Positions 52,687 to 61,879 of a stretch of 64,000 nt of DNA are shown here, piece by piece. A program made the position numbers and the translations under genes. Origin of the DNA: Mesohalobacter halotolerans (GTDB taxonomy: Bacteria; Bacteroidota; Bacteroidia; Flavobacteriales; Flavobacteriaceae). Below the pieces are notes generated by a model, which worked only from the letters and a program-made list of their open reading frames with translations, had not been told where the DNA came from and searched no databases. Positions within the stretch are counted from its first letter, which is position 1, and each line of letters begins with the position of its first letter. Location of the stretch: NCBI RefSeq assembly GCF_006120725.1, contig NZ_SWMU01000001.1, positions 620,001 to 684,000 on the forward strand. The letters run 5' to 3'.

Positions 52687-53226
52687 CTAGTCGAATATTG
52701 GTTCATGCATTACTTCAAATGTAGTTGTTGTACATCCACCTGAACTTTGTTCTGACCACCATTTAAGACCATTATTATTAAGTTCAGAAAAATAGAAGAC
52801 AACACCTTGAATAACAACACCAGTTTTGTCACCATTAAATTCCCATTCTCTTGATGAGCTTATTTGATTGCCACCCTCGTCAGTATATTCTATGACGCCA
52901 GAAGGTGTAAAGGCTACATAATAGTCTCCTGATAAAGTACTACTTTGCTCTGGACAATCATCTGAGTTGATTTCACCGTAATTATAATTCCATCGTTTTT
53001 GAATATCGACTCTTTGTTCACCTGAAAGTTGGTCAAATCCAGTGAGCGCAAGAGTTCGTTCATCTGCTGGTACAATTACACCGGAAGGTACTCCGTCAGG
53101 AACTTCCACAGAAGAGGTATTGTTTGTACTACTATCATCATCACTACATGATAAGATAAAGAAAAGCAACACTAGAACTCCAAGTTTAAACACTGTTTGA
53201 CTGAATTTAACTTTTTGATTTTTCAT
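52687..53226 (-). CDS. Lipoprotein, function unknown
   Basis: 179 residues. The lipobox is FFILSCSDDDSS, and the Ser/Asp-rich tether directly after the cysteine is typical of Bacteroidota surface lipoproteins. The mature part is a beta-rich domain (YYVAFTPSGVIEYTDEGGNQ, WEFNGDKTGVVIQGVVFYFS) that resembles lipocalin-like lipoproteins, but no family is certain. Two cysteines (DDCPEQ, GGCTTT) could pair. It is a single-gene unit with its own terminator. Confidence 0.6.
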   Translation of the reverse strand: MKNQKVKFSQTVFKLGVLVLLFFILSCSDDDSSTNNTSSVEVPDGVPSGVIVPADERTLALTGFDQLSGEQRVDIQKRWNYNYGEINSDDCPEQSSTLSGDYYVAFTPSGVIEYTDEGGNQISSSREWEFNGDKTGVVIQGVVFYFSELNNNGLKWWSEQSSGGCTTTTFEVMHEPIFD

Positions 53227-53391
53227 AATAAAAGAATTTTAAATGTTAAGATTGGGGTCAAACATAGAGATTAAGCGGCTTGTTTAGAAATAAATGTCTT
53301 GAGTTGCTTTAAAAATGTCATGAATGACAAAATTTTGCGAACTTAAAATTTAAAAGTACTTATCTGAAATAAGGTTAAGACATTGATGAGG

Positions 53392-55104
53392 CTAGCTTGA
53401 AACAATAGGATGTTTTATTTTTTTAAGCTTTTGCTTATAAGTCCTAGAAAAGGGAACTTCTAAGGTCTTTTTTAATACAATGCGGTCTGATTTTACGGCC
53501 TTTACCTTTTGCGTATTGATAATATACGACCGATGCACCCTTATAAAACCGTAGTCCTGTAACTTTTCTAATATTGTATTTAATTTTTGTCGCTCTACAA
53601 TGGGTGTTTGACGATTTTCAATGTGATATCTTAAATAATGCCCATCGCTCTCGACATATAATAAGTCTTTGGTGTCTATAAAATGATTGTTCTTAAGTTT
53701 AATTTTTGTATGAACATTTTGAGATTCAAGCTGCTTTTGAAGTTTTTCAAGTTGAGTAGTGTTGGTTTTAACAAGTTTTTTTGCGGCTTTATGCTTTGAT
53801 TTTGTTACTCTGTAACGCCAATAAAAAACAAAAGCCCCTAATAATAAAACAATTGAAATGACACTGATTATGATAAGATCACTTTCTAGGCGTTGTTTGC
53901 TTTCTATAAAAGCTTTCATTTCCTGTTCTCTACTATCCAGTTGATATTTTGTAATAGTTTCTTGGATAACTTTAATTTCTTGTACATTCTGAAGGCTGTC
54001 TCTTAGTGTAGTATAGCGTTCATAATATTTTGTAGCAGGACGATACTTTTCAAGGGATTTAAGGATCTCTGCTTTACGTAAATATAATGGAAATAAGCGA
54101 TTGGGAAGTTTAAATTGTTGCGCTAGAAAAATAGCAGAGTCAATATGCACCAAACTCTCATCATATTGTTTTATAGCATTGTCTAGTTTTGAAGCCACAC
54201 TATAGATTTGAATTTTTCTTTCAATATTGGTTCCGTTAATAATCAAGGGTTTTGCTAGGTTGAGGTATTTTCTAGCTTGATTAAAGTCTTTATTATGTAT
54301 TGAAAGCTCTGATAAACTTTGGTAAAGTAAAGTTTTATAAAATGTATTGAGTTTGTTTTCTCTCAACAATAATTGGTTATAGTAAACTTGACTAGAATCG
54401 TACTGTTTTAATGTTTTATAATGGTTAGCAAGATTATTTGTCGCTCTAATTTTTAGCCGATCAATTTGGTGAATTTGGGCATCTTTGTAGGCTTTTTGAA
54501 ACCACTTAAGAGAAACTGTATCTTGACCGAGAATATCGTAGGCAACAGCAACATTTGTGTAGGTATTGACTAATCCAGGATTTTTTAAAGACTCGTATAA
54601 ACGACTGGCTTCAATATAATCATCAATAGCAAGTTCTAAATTTCCTTTTTCCTTATAAATTATACCTCTTTGATTGAAAGCGTGAGCCAATAATAAACTG
54701 TCGTTATTTTTATTTGCCAATTCAAACATTTGTTCAGCATAGTCTAGCCCCATATCGTTTTTTCCTGCGTTAACCGCAGTAATCAAAGACATTCTTATCG
54801 CTCTTGATTTTAGATTTGTTTGATTTGCAAATTCTATAGCCTTTTGAAAATTGACGAGAGCGCTGTCAATTTCCATATTGTTTCTAAAGGCATAAGCTTT
54901 TGCAAAGTAGCCTTCATATTGCGCTGTGGAATCATTTATTTTTAGTAAAAGTCTAGAATAATAAAAAAGACTGTCAGCATTGTTAGAATTTTTCTGACAG
55001 CGTTGTTTATAATGGTTTATTTGTTTCAAATTGTTTTGGGCAATCGATTGGAAACCACAAACTAAAAAGATAATAATTTTTAAAAACAATATTTTTTTCA
55101 GCAC
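53392..55104 (-). CDS. TPR sensor with LytTR DNA-binding domain
   Basis: 570 residues. A signal peptide or signal anchor (MLKKILFLKIIIFLVCGFQS) is followed by periplasmic tetratricopeptide repeats (about 60-400: LLAHAFNQRGIIYKEKGNLE, LKIRATNNLANHYKTLKQYD), one transmembrane helix (LIIISVISIVLLLGAFVFYW, about 409-428), a coiled coil and a C-terminal LytTR domain (about 468-562: LLYVESDGHYLRYHI, FIRVHRSYIINTQKV). It thus joins periplasmic sensing to cytoplasmic DNA binding in one chain, a known Bacteroidota architecture. Targets may be the adjacent genes. Confidence 0.85.
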   Translation of the reverse strand: MLKKILFLKIIIFLVCGFQSIAQNNLKQINHYKQRCQKNSNNADSLFYYSRLLLKINDSTAQYEGYFAKAYAFRNNMEIDSALVNFQKAIEFANQTNLKSRAIRMSLITAVNAGKNDMGLDYAEQMFELANKNNDSLLLAHAFNQRGIIYKEKGNLELAIDDYIEASRLYESLKNPGLVNTYTNVAVAYDILGQDTVSLKWFQKAYKDAQIHQIDRLKIRATNNLANHYKTLKQYDSSQVYYNQLLLRENKLNTFYKTLLYQSLSELSIHNKDFNQARKYLNLAKPLIINGTNIERKIQIYSVASKLDNAIKQYDESLVHIDSAIFLAQQFKLPNRLFPLYLRKAEILKSLEKYRPATKYYERYTTLRDSLQNVQEIKVIQETITKYQLDSREQEMKAFIESKQRLESDLIIISVISIVLLLGAFVFYWRYRVTKSKHKAAKKLVKTNTTQLEKLQKQLESQNVHTKIKLKNNHFIDTKDLLYVESDGHYLRYHIENRQTPIVERQKLNTILEKLQDYGFIRVHRSYIINTQKVKAVKSDRIVLKKTLEVPFSRTYKQKLKKIKHPIVSS

Positions 55105-55214
55105 AAAAACAGTATTGAATTATTAATAGACTAACGCGTAATTAAAACTTCCATAAAAAATTAAAAAATCACTTAATTTTTAAAATACGATAGGTTGAAA
55201 TAGTTATTCCTTAT

Positions 55215-56378
55215 TTAAGGACTCACAAAGTTGATACTGACATTAAAGAAAAATGGATTATCAAGGTTGTTGACCATAGCAAACTGCTGGTCTCCAAAAA
55301 AGCCTCTAAAGAAATCATTGTTGCCATCCAATTGATCTGCATCGTAAGACCAATTCCAGCGGTAACCGGCTTGAAGACTTAGCCAAAAATAGCCCATAAG
55401 TTTCATTTGATACTCTATTTTTGGTCTGACTTCTCCTCTTCTTATTTCAAAAGAATTACCATCTACAGAATAATCTTCTATCCTGTAACTTTGACCCTCT
55501 AAATCGAAGCCAGCCAGTAACAAAGAATTTTTATTGATATTATAACGCACATACGCTCTGGCCGGGAAGAGTATTTCAGTTCCCCATTTTCTGTTTTTTG
55601 AGCTCCAGTCGTACATAATTACAGGAACATAATTCAATGCGCCAACTCTATAAGTTCTGGCAAGGCCAATTCCCCATCTATAATAGTCATTTACACGACG
55701 TCCGTAAACAGCTGCGGCACTATACCGAATTGTGTTTAAGGGCTGTAAGTCGTCAAAATCATAGTTGCCGCTTAAATCCATTTGACCTTGAAAAACTATA
55801 AATTCTGTTTCGTTTAATGGAAAAAAGACAGTATTAGTCCAATTGAGATTTCTTAATCCATCTTCATTCAATATTTGACCCAGGCTTCTGGCTTCGGAAC
55901 CATCGGGTAAGGTCACAGGTTGTCGTGGTGAGTTGAGACTTTCTGATATATTGTAACTGGTATCCTTATAATTGATACCGGACTGCCACACAAAACTACT
56001 TTTTGATATAATAGGGATATTAGACCCAAACCGAAAACCACCAGTAAACTTTGCTCTTCCAGTTTCATTTATAGTTGGGTTTTCCTCTTCTACATCATAA
56101 CCGCTATTTGGGTTGGTCTGTGGGAAACGAACATCTGAAAATTCATATTTGTAAGGCATCTGCGCATCAAACCCTACACTTATAAATTTCTGTGGGCTCA
56201 TTCCTAAGATTGTAGGCTTTGCATAACGCTTTACAGGTGTGTCATCAACAGCTTCAAAATCATCATAAATACTGTAATCCTCTTCTTCCTCTTCTTTTTC
56301 ATCTTCAACTTGTGCGAAATTGTATTGAAAGCTTCCTAGAAGTACCAATACTAATATTAAACATGATGGAGTTCTCAT
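55215..56378 (-). CDS. Outer-membrane beta-barrel protein (DUF6268-like)
   Basis: 387 residues from ATG at 56378, which gives a normal signal peptide (MRTPSCLILVLVLLGSFQYN); the ATG at 56426 lies inside the preceding gene. The mature N-terminus has an acidic run (EDEKEEEEEDYS). The rest shows alternating strands (SFVWQSGINYKDTSYN, WGIGLARTYRVGALNYVPVI) and ends in an aromatic strand (FFFNVSINFVSP), so it is a barrel. The match to DUF6268 is by memory of the pattern. It starts 1 nt after the DUF2147 gene. Confidence 0.68.
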   Translation of the reverse strand: MRTPSCLILVLVLLGSFQYNFAQVEDEKEEEEEDYSIYDDFEAVDDTPVKRYAKPTILGMSPQKFISVGFDAQMPYKYEFSDVRFPQTNPNSGYDVEEENPTINETGRAKFTGGFRFGSNIPIISKSSFVWQSGINYKDTSYNISESLNSPRQPVTLPDGSEARSLGQILNEDGLRNLNWTNTVFFPLNETEFIVFQGQMDLSGNYDFDDLQPLNTIRYSAAAVYGRRVNDYYRWGIGLARTYRVGALNYVPVIMYDWSSKNRKWGTEILFPARAYVRYNINKNSLLLAGFDLEGQSYRIEDYSVDGNSFEIRRGEVRPKIEYQMKLMGYFWLSLQAGYRWNWSYDADQLDGNNDFFRGFFGDQQFAMVNNLDNPFFFNVSINFVSP

Positions 56379-56379
56379 C

Positions 56380-56829
56380 TTAATTTTTTTTCTTTTGTAA
56401 TCTTTTCCAGGTATCTGTTCGCCCAAAAGTCTTTAAACCGACATAACCTCGGATATCGAGTGTATTCTCATCTTTAAGATTGATCACACAATCATAAGTG
56501 GTTCCATTTTGTGGGTCGTAAATGGTGCCGTTTTCCCAAACGCCGTCACCCTTGTATTCAAAATCTTTAAGCATTCTGTAGCCTCGTAACGGAACATCAC
56601 GCATGCTCTCATCAGGATTGTTTATATCGGTTTTAGGCTCGCCTGTCTCAGGATCTTTAGGTTCCCTTAACCAAACAATTTTGCCGTAATATTTATCGTC
56701 AATTTTATCAATTTTGACATAGACTTTTCCATTACTTGGTTCCCATACGCCAACAATTGCATCGGCTTCTTGTGAAAAACCAATGTAGGCAAACAAGCAA
56801 AAGGTAATGATAAGAATTTTAGTTTTCAT
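56380..56829 (-). CDS. DUF2147 family exported protein
   Basis: 149 residues with a signal peptide (MKTKILIITFCLFAYIGFSQ). The DUF2147 pattern is clear: IVGVWEPSNGKVYVKIDKID, YYGKIVWLREP, GDGVWENGTIYDPQNGTTYD and LDIRGYVGLKTFGRTDTWKR. Its structure is a lipocalin-like barrel and a periplasmic binding role is suspected; the ligand is unknown. It is in an operon with the barrel protein gene (1 nt) and follows the 173-residue lipoprotein gene (22 nt). Confidence 0.87.
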   Translation of the reverse strand: MKTKILIITFCLFAYIGFSQEADAIVGVWEPSNGKVYVKIDKIDDKYYGKIVWLREPKDPETGEPKTDINNPDESMRDVPLRGYRMLKDFEYKGDGVWENGTIYDPQNGTTYDCVINLKDENTLDIRGYVGLKTFGRTDTWKRLQKKKN

Positions 56830-56851
56830 AGTATAAATTGTATTTAGATTA

Positions 56852-57373
56852 TTATTTACGGGTTTGTATTTCGAATGTAGCTACTAAATCAAATGTCAAG
56901 TCATCAAAATATTCTTCATCTAACATATCGAAATCAGCAACAAAAGTTAACTTTTCGTCTTTAAAGGCTTCATTGAAATCTTCTTGAACTTCTGCAACAT
57001 TGAAATTGTTGGCTTGACTATTATCAAAATTAGTCTCCAATAAACCCACTCGCGTCATATTAGTATTTTTAGGTTTCATTTCCATGACCACTTTACCTAA
57101 GTTTGGATATTCGACATTTTTTTGAGGAATAATTTTTATGGTCGATACTCTTGCATTTTCTATAACGATTTCGTTTTCAGTTTCAGAAAAAAGCTCTTCT
57201 AATGAATATTCCCAAGTTACGGTTGCGGTATTAGGACCTTGAAAAAGTGGCCCTGTTGCTTTTAATTCTAAAACCGGGGTTTTTACAATATGAGTTTCGG
57301 TTTCAACTGAACAGGATATAGCTGTAATAAATATGGTAAGCAGTAAAATATTTTTGAAATAATTTCTCATCAT
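56852..57373 (-). CDS. Lipoprotein, function unknown
   Basis: 173 residues with a lipobox (FITAISCSVE). The mature part has an immunoglobulin-like beta pattern (PNTATVTWEYSLEELFSETE, LGKVVMEMKPKNTNMT, DDLTFDLVATFEIQTRK). The family is not recognised. It is first in a leftward unit with the DUF2147 and barrel genes, so the three may form an envelope set. Confidence 0.6.
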   Translation of the reverse strand: MMRNYFKNILLLTIFITAISCSVETETHIVKTPVLELKATGPLFQGPNTATVTWEYSLEELFSETENEIVIENARVSTIKIIPQKNVEYPNLGKVVMEMKPKNTNMTRVGLLETNFDNSQANNFNVAEVQEDFNEAFKDEKLTFVADFDMLDEEYFDDLTFDLVATFEIQTRK

Positions 57374-57487
57374 TAATGATTTATTATTGTGATAAATTTA
57401 AATTTATTTTTTAAACAAATCTAAAAATTTAGAGTATTATTTGCTTTTAAAGTGTCTTTAAATTGATTCACAGTATTTTAAATAGTC

Positions 57488-58693
57488 TTATTCTTCGATA
57501 TCCGGATATAAAAAATTATTGTAAGGAAAACGGGTCACATGAATACCTCTCACTTTTTTATAGACCTTTTCTCTAAAAGATTTAATGTTTTGTTTTTCGA
57601 TAGCGGAGATAAATATCGCATCATCACCCACTTTGTTCATCCAGGTGTTTTTCCAGTCTTTTAAAGAGAAATGTTTTTCTGTTTTTTCTGTCATTAAATC
57701 GTCTTCGTCTATTGTCTCAGGCTCATATTTATCAATTTTATTAAATACCATCATACAGGGTTTGTCTTGTGCATCGATTTCATCTAAAATTTGATTGACA
57801 GAATCAATATGATCCTGAAAATTTGGATGCGAAATATCAACCACATGCAGAAGCATATCGGCTTCTCGCACCTCATCTAAAGTCGATTTAAACGACTCGA
57901 CCAATTGAGTCGGTAATTTTCTGATAAACCCCACGGTGTCAGAAAGCAAAAAAGGTAAATTGCGAATAACTACTTTACGCACTGTAGTGTCTAGCGTAGC
58001 AAAAAGTTTGTTTTCAGCAAAAATATCGCTTTTACTAATGATGTTCATTAAGGTCGATTTCCCCACATTGGTATAACCTACAAGCGCCACACGAACAAGG
58101 CTTCCACGATTGCCGCGCTGCACGGCCATTTGTTTATCTATCGTTTTCAATTTCTTTTTAAGTAAAGCAATCTTATCACGAACAATACGGCGGTCCGTTT
58201 CAATTTCGGTTTCACCCGGACCACGCATTCCAATACCGCCGCGCTGTCGTTCAAGGTGTGTCCATAAGCCGGCCAAACGAGGTAATAGATATTCATACTG
58301 TGCCAATTCAACTTGTGTACGGGCATAACTAGTAGTTGCACGTTGCGCAAAAATATCTAAGATGAGGTAAGTCCGGTCAACGACTTTGCATTTAAGTATT
58401 TTTTCGATGTTTTTTTGTTGTGCAGGAGACAGTTCGTCATCAAAAATAGCCGTTCCAACATCGTTGGCTTTCACAAACTGTCGAACTTCCTCAATTTTTC
58501 CGGAACCGATAAAGGTTTTGGGGTTGGGTTTGTCAAGCTTCTGTTGAAATCGTTTGAGCACTTCACCACCGGCAGTATAGGTTAAAAATTCAAGTTCATC
58601 AAGGTATTCGTCAGATTTGTCTTCATCTTGATATTGGTTAACAATACCAATGAGGACAGCGGTTTCGTATGTTGTTTTTTTGGGTTCAAGCAT
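57488..58693 (-). CDS. hflX: GTPase HflX
   Basis: 401 residues. The N-terminal HflX domain (YLDELEFLTYTAGGEVL, PKTFIGSGKIEEV, FDDELSPAQQKNIE) and the connecting motif (YEYLLPRLAGLWTHLERQRG then GIGMRGPGETEIE) precede the GTPase domain: G1 GYTNVGKST, G3 DTVGFIRKLP, G4 NKID and G5 ISAIEKQN. It binds and splits 70S and 50S ribosomes under stress. Length is normal. It is a single gene. Confidence 0.95.
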   Translation of the reverse strand: MLEPKKTTYETAVLIGIVNQYQDEDKSDEYLDELEFLTYTAGGEVLKRFQQKLDKPNPKTFIGSGKIEEVRQFVKANDVGTAIFDDELSPAQQKNIEKILKCKVVDRTYLILDIFAQRATTSYARTQVELAQYEYLLPRLAGLWTHLERQRGGIGMRGPGETEIETDRRIVRDKIALLKKKLKTIDKQMAVQRGNRGSLVRVALVGYTNVGKSTLMNIISKSDIFAENKLFATLDTTVRKVVIRNLPFLLSDTVGFIRKLPTQLVESFKSTLDEVREADMLLHVVDISHPNFQDHIDSVNQILDEIDAQDKPCMMVFNKIDKYEPETIDEDDLMTEKTEKHFSLKDWKNTWMNKVGDDAIFISAIEKQNIKSFREKVYKKVRGIHVTRFPYNNFLYPDIEE

Positions 58694-58780
58694 ATATTAA
58701 TATGTCTTACAAAGGTAAGTAAATTAGTGGTTTTGATAATTGCAAGTATGAAAGTTCCAGATCGGTAAGTTTAAAAAATA

Positions 58781-59170
58781 TTATTTTTCCATATCCGCTA
58801 ATTGAATGTTGAGGGCTTTGACACTGATTTGTATTTCTATAATAGACAAAATAAGCGATATCATTAATAAAACTAGAGATATTCCAAATATGATGCTTCC
58901 ATATAGCTGCAATTCTTCAAAAATCAAAAACATGCTTAAAACACATAAAAATAATGATAAAATTCCAAAGATTTGCATATTTCTAATCAGATTGACTCGC
59001 TTTTTGAGATTAGAAATTTGAGCTTTAATGCTTTTACTAGGGTTGTCTTTGTAGGCTTTATAGAGGTTTCTGATCAGACCTGCAATGGTCAAAAATCTGT
59101 TGGTATAGGCTAATAGTAATAACGAAATAGCAGGGAAGAGCAGAGCCGGCGTAGTTAAAGAAACATTCAT
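58781..59170 (-). CDS. DUF2721 membrane protein
   Basis: 129 residues with three hydrophobic helices (ALLFPAISLLLLAYTNRFLT, IFGILSLFLCVLSMFLIF and SIIFGISLVLLMISLILSII) and a basic cytoplasmic loop. The pattern of helix 1, the TNRFL motif and the RNMQIFGILSLFLC segment match DUF2721. The family has no known function. It lies between hflX and the divergent phosphate transporter gene. Confidence 0.85.
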   Translation of the reverse strand: MNVSLTTPALLFPAISLLLLAYTNRFLTIAGLIRNLYKAYKDNPSKSIKAQISNLKKRVNLIRNMQIFGILSLFLCVLSMFLIFEELQLYGSIIFGISLVLLMISLILSIIEIQISVKALNIQLADMEK

Positions 59171-59304
59171 ATCCTATATATTTTTTACAAAGTTAAGGCT
59201 TAAAATTGTAGTCTTACCAAAAGGAATAATTTTAATGCAAGTCTTAACGATTTGATAATAAGTTTTTTTAAGTTATCAACATCGGATAGTTGATTTTTGC
59301 AAAT

Positions 59305-59312
59305 TATTTTTG
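59305..59312 (+). promoter_or_regulatory. -7 box (TATTTTTG) of the phosphate transporter gene
   Basis: TATTTTTG lies 11 nt before the ATG at 59324, so the leader would be very short. Confidence 0.45.
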
Positions 59313-59323
59313 CATCATTGATT

Positions 59324-61585
59324 ATGGAAACTTTTTATACGGTTTTAATCATATTACTTTTTGTGCTCGCTATAGCAGATCTTATAGTTGGGGTAAGTAA
59401 TGATGCGGTCAATTTTTTAAATTCTGCAATAGGGTCAAAAGCCATTCCGATGCGTACCATTTTAGCAGTTGCGGGTGTAGGTGTCTTAGTGGGTGCTATT
59501 TTTTCAAGTGGATTAATGGAAGTGGCAAGAAAAGGTATTTTTATGCCGGAGTTGTTTTTCTTTGATGAAATTATCATCATTTTTCTCGCAGTTCTAATTA
59601 CAGATATTTTACTTTTAGATGTGTTTAATTCATTTGGTATCCCTACATCGACCACAGTATCGGTAGTTTTTGAGTTGCTAGGAGCTTCGGTGTGCATTGC
59701 AGCTTTAAAAATATATTACGACCCAGCAAGTGAAATCGCATTAAGTGAATACATCAATGTTGATAAAGCTTCAGATATCAGTATAGGAATATTAATGTCT
59801 GTCTTGATAGCTTTTGTAGTAGGTGCCATTATTCAATATATCAGTCGTTTAATTTTTAGTTTTGAGTATTACAAACAACCGATTTGGCTTAAGGCTTTGT
59901 TTGGCGGTATTTCACTTTCTGCAATCACCTATTTCATATTAATAAAAGGCATCAACAGTATCCAATTTATCGATGATAATTTTATCACTTTAGTAAAATC
60001 TAATACTTTATTAATAATAGTCTTTAGTTTACTTACTTGGACAGTTGTTTCATGGTTGGTTCAAGCTTTGAAATTTAATTTATTTAAATTTATTATTGTC
60101 CTCGGTACATTTGCTTTAGCTTTAGCTTTTGCCGGGAACGATTTGGTCAATTTTATCGGTGTAAGTATTGCAGCCTGGCAATCTTTTGAATTGTGGCTTG
60201 TCGCTTTTCAAACGCAAGGGGTTTTGCCTTCAGAATTTAGTATGACTGCCTTATCGGGAGAAGTTGAAACACCTGAATATATGTTAATTATTGCTGGATT
60301 TATAATGGTATTGACCTTATGGTTTTCTAGCAAAGCTCAATATGTCGTGCAAACCGGAGTCAATTTAAGCCGACAGGGAGAAGGTGATGAACGCTTCAAG
60401 GCCAATCTCTTATCGCGGAAAACTGTAAGACTTTTCTATTATTTTGGTTTAGGTATAAAAACCATATTACCTAAATCTATACAATCATTTTCAAATTCTC
60501 GGTTTGAAAAAGGAAATGAAGAAACGACCAAACAAGGCATTACGAAGCCTGCTTTTGACTTACTAAGAGCATCAATAAATTTGGTTTTAGCCAGTATTTT
60601 AATTTCAATTGCTACAAATTTTACGCTGCCTTTATCCACAACCTATATCACTTTTATGGTAGCCATGGGAACTTCATTTGGAGACAAAGCTTGGGGCAGA
60701 GAAAGTGCAGTTTACAGAGTAGCCGGAGTTTTTAATGTGATAGGGTCTTGGTTATTAACTGCTGTTATTGCTTTTGCTATTGCAGCAGTAGTTGCAATTA
60801 TTATTTATTATGGTGAGATTTATGCTATTGTAGGCCTTGTAGCTTTCGTTATGTTCTCTTTAATTAGAAGTGGATTAAGACATGCCAAGCGAGTCAAATC
60901 TCAAAAACAGAAAAAACGCTTTAAACGTAGCGATATAATTACAATCAATGATATTACGGCAGAATCTTCACATAATATAGTATCTGTGATTAAAGGGATT
61001 GATGTCAGGTATACAGATTTAGTTAATAATTTAGGCTACCACGATTTATCAAAATTGAAAAAAATTCGTAAGGATTTGCCTGATTTAGAAAATGAAATCG
61101 ATGACTTGAAAGACAATATTTTTTATTACATCCGGTCTTTGGAAGACGATACAGTTGAAGCTAGTAAATTTTATATCTTGACATTAGATTATTTGCAAGA
61201 TATGGAGCAATCTATGGCTTATATGATAAGAACGAGTCATAAATATGTCAACAATAACCACAGGAATCTAAAGTTTAATCAAATACGAGAACTCAAAAGC
61301 ATTAGCCGAGATTTAACTGCTATTTTTGAGCACTTAAAAATTGTATTTCAAAAAAACGAATTTGACGATATCGAATTTTTGATTGAACAGCAAAAAGAAC
61401 TTCAAGACTTAGTTTCAGCTCTAATTCAGAAGCAAATCGAGCGTATTCGTACGACAGATATGGGCCAGCAAAATACCAAATTGTATTTTGGTTTGCTTTT
61501 AGAAACTAAAGACATGATCACGGCGTGTATTAATATGTTAAACCTCTTTTACGACTACTATTCAGAAGCCAAAGAAGAATTTTAA
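59324..61585 (+). CDS. PiT family inorganic phosphate transporter with PhoU-like tail
   Basis: 753 residues from ATG at 59324; the ATG at 59297 overlaps the promoter box and adds nine residues. Two PHO4 repeats are marked by LIVGVSNDAVNFLNSAIGSK and FAGNDLVNFIGVSIAAWQSF, with FGIPTSTTVSVVFELLGASV and FTLPLSTTYITFMVAMGTSF as the paired motifs. Residues about 530-753 are cytoplasmic and helical (LKKIRKDLPDLENEIDDLKD), resembling the PhoU-like regulatory tail of Bacteroidota homologues. It imports phosphate with protons or Na+. It is a single gene, divergent from the DUF2721 gene. Confidence 0.9.
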   Translation: METFYTVLIILLFVLAIADLIVGVSNDAVNFLNSAIGSKAIPMRTILAVAGVGVLVGAIFSSGLMEVARKGIFMPELFFFDEIIIIFLAVLITDILLLDVFNSFGIPTSTTVSVVFELLGASVCIAALKIYYDPASEIALSEYINVDKASDISIGILMSVLIAFVVGAIIQYISRLIFSFEYYKQPIWLKALFGGISLSAITYFILIKGINSIQFIDDNFITLVKSNTLLIIVFSLLTWTVVSWLVQALKFNLFKFIIVLGTFALALAFAGNDLVNFIGVSIAAWQSFELWLVAFQTQGVLPSEFSMTALSGEVETPEYMLIIAGFIMVLTLWFSSKAQYVVQTGVNLSRQGEGDERFKANLLSRKTVRLFYYFGLGIKTILPKSIQSFSNSRFEKGNEETTKQGITKPAFDLLRASINLVLASILISIATNFTLPLSTTYITFMVAMGTSFGDKAWGRESAVYRVAGVFNVIGSWLLTAVIAFAIAAVVAIIIYYGEIYAIVGLVAFVMFSLIRSGLRHAKRVKSQKQKKRFKRSDIITINDITAESSHNIVSVIKGIDVRYTDLVNNLGYHDLSKLKKIRKDLPDLENEIDDLKDNIFYYIRSLEDDTVEASKFYILTLDYLQDMEQSMAYMIRTSHKYVNNNHRNLKFNQIRELKSISRDLTAIFEHLKIVFQKNEFDDIEFLIEQQKELQDLVSALIQKQIERIRTTDMGQQNTKLYFGLLLETKDMITACINMLNLFYDYYSEAKEEF

Positions 61586-61626
61586 ATTAATCTTGATATA
61601 AAGTTTTTGATAATTTAAAATTAGTT

Positions 61627-61634
61627 TATATTTG
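61627..61634 (+). promoter_or_regulatory. -7 box (TATATTTG) of tRNA-Val(UAC)
   Basis: TATATTTG lies 13 nt before the tRNA start, the same spacing as in front of the other tRNA genes of the window. Confidence 0.65.
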
Positions 61635-61647
61635 CATCCGCATTTTA

Positions 61648-61722
61648 GGGTGCGTAGCTCAGTTGGTTTAGAGCATCTGGTTTACACCCAGAAGGTCAGG
61701 GGTTCGAATCCCTTCGCACCCA
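61648..61722 (+). tRNA. tRNA-Val (UAC)
   Basis: 75 nt. Acceptor GGGTGCG pairs with CGCACCC, D arm GCTCAGTTGGTTTAGAGC, anticodon loop TTTACAC (UAC) on a TCTGG/CCAGA stem, T arm GGGGTTCGAATCCCT, discriminator A. CCA not encoded. Confidence 0.95.
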
Positions 61723-61723
61723 C

Positions 61724-61753
61724 AAAACCCAAACAGATGTTTGGGTTTTTTGT
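61724..61753 (+). terminator. Terminator of tRNA-Val(UAC)
   Basis: A 12-bp perfect stem (AAAACCCAAACA with TGTTTGGGTTTT), 2-nt loop, T run. A near-identical copy follows the partial tRNA copy. Confidence 0.85.
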
Positions 61754-61811
61754 AAAAAGTCTCGGAATATTGTTCATTTATTTTGTGGTATTGAGGAGTT
61801 TTGAAGACAGA

Positions 61812-61873
61812 GGTTCCCCCGAAACTTCGGGGTCTTCGCACCCACAAAACCCGAACAGATGTTTGGGTTTTTT
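61812..61873 (+). pseudogene. Partial tRNA-Val 3' end plus terminator, with palindrome in the T arm
   Basis: GGTTC is followed by the palindrome 61817-61832 and then by TCTTCGCACCCAC, the tRNA-Val 3' end, and a second copy of the tRNA-Val terminator with one A-to-G change. The 5' half of the tRNA is absent. About 90 nt of unrelated sequence separate it from the first terminator. No intact gene lies in between. Confidence 0.82.
61817..61832. repeat. 16-nt palindrome CCCCGAAACTTCGGGG inside tRNA-Val copy
   Basis: Six-bp arms CCCCGA and TCGGGG around AACT; third member of the series with 11204-11219 and 27761-27776. Confidence 0.85.
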
Positions 61874-61879
61874 TATCCC

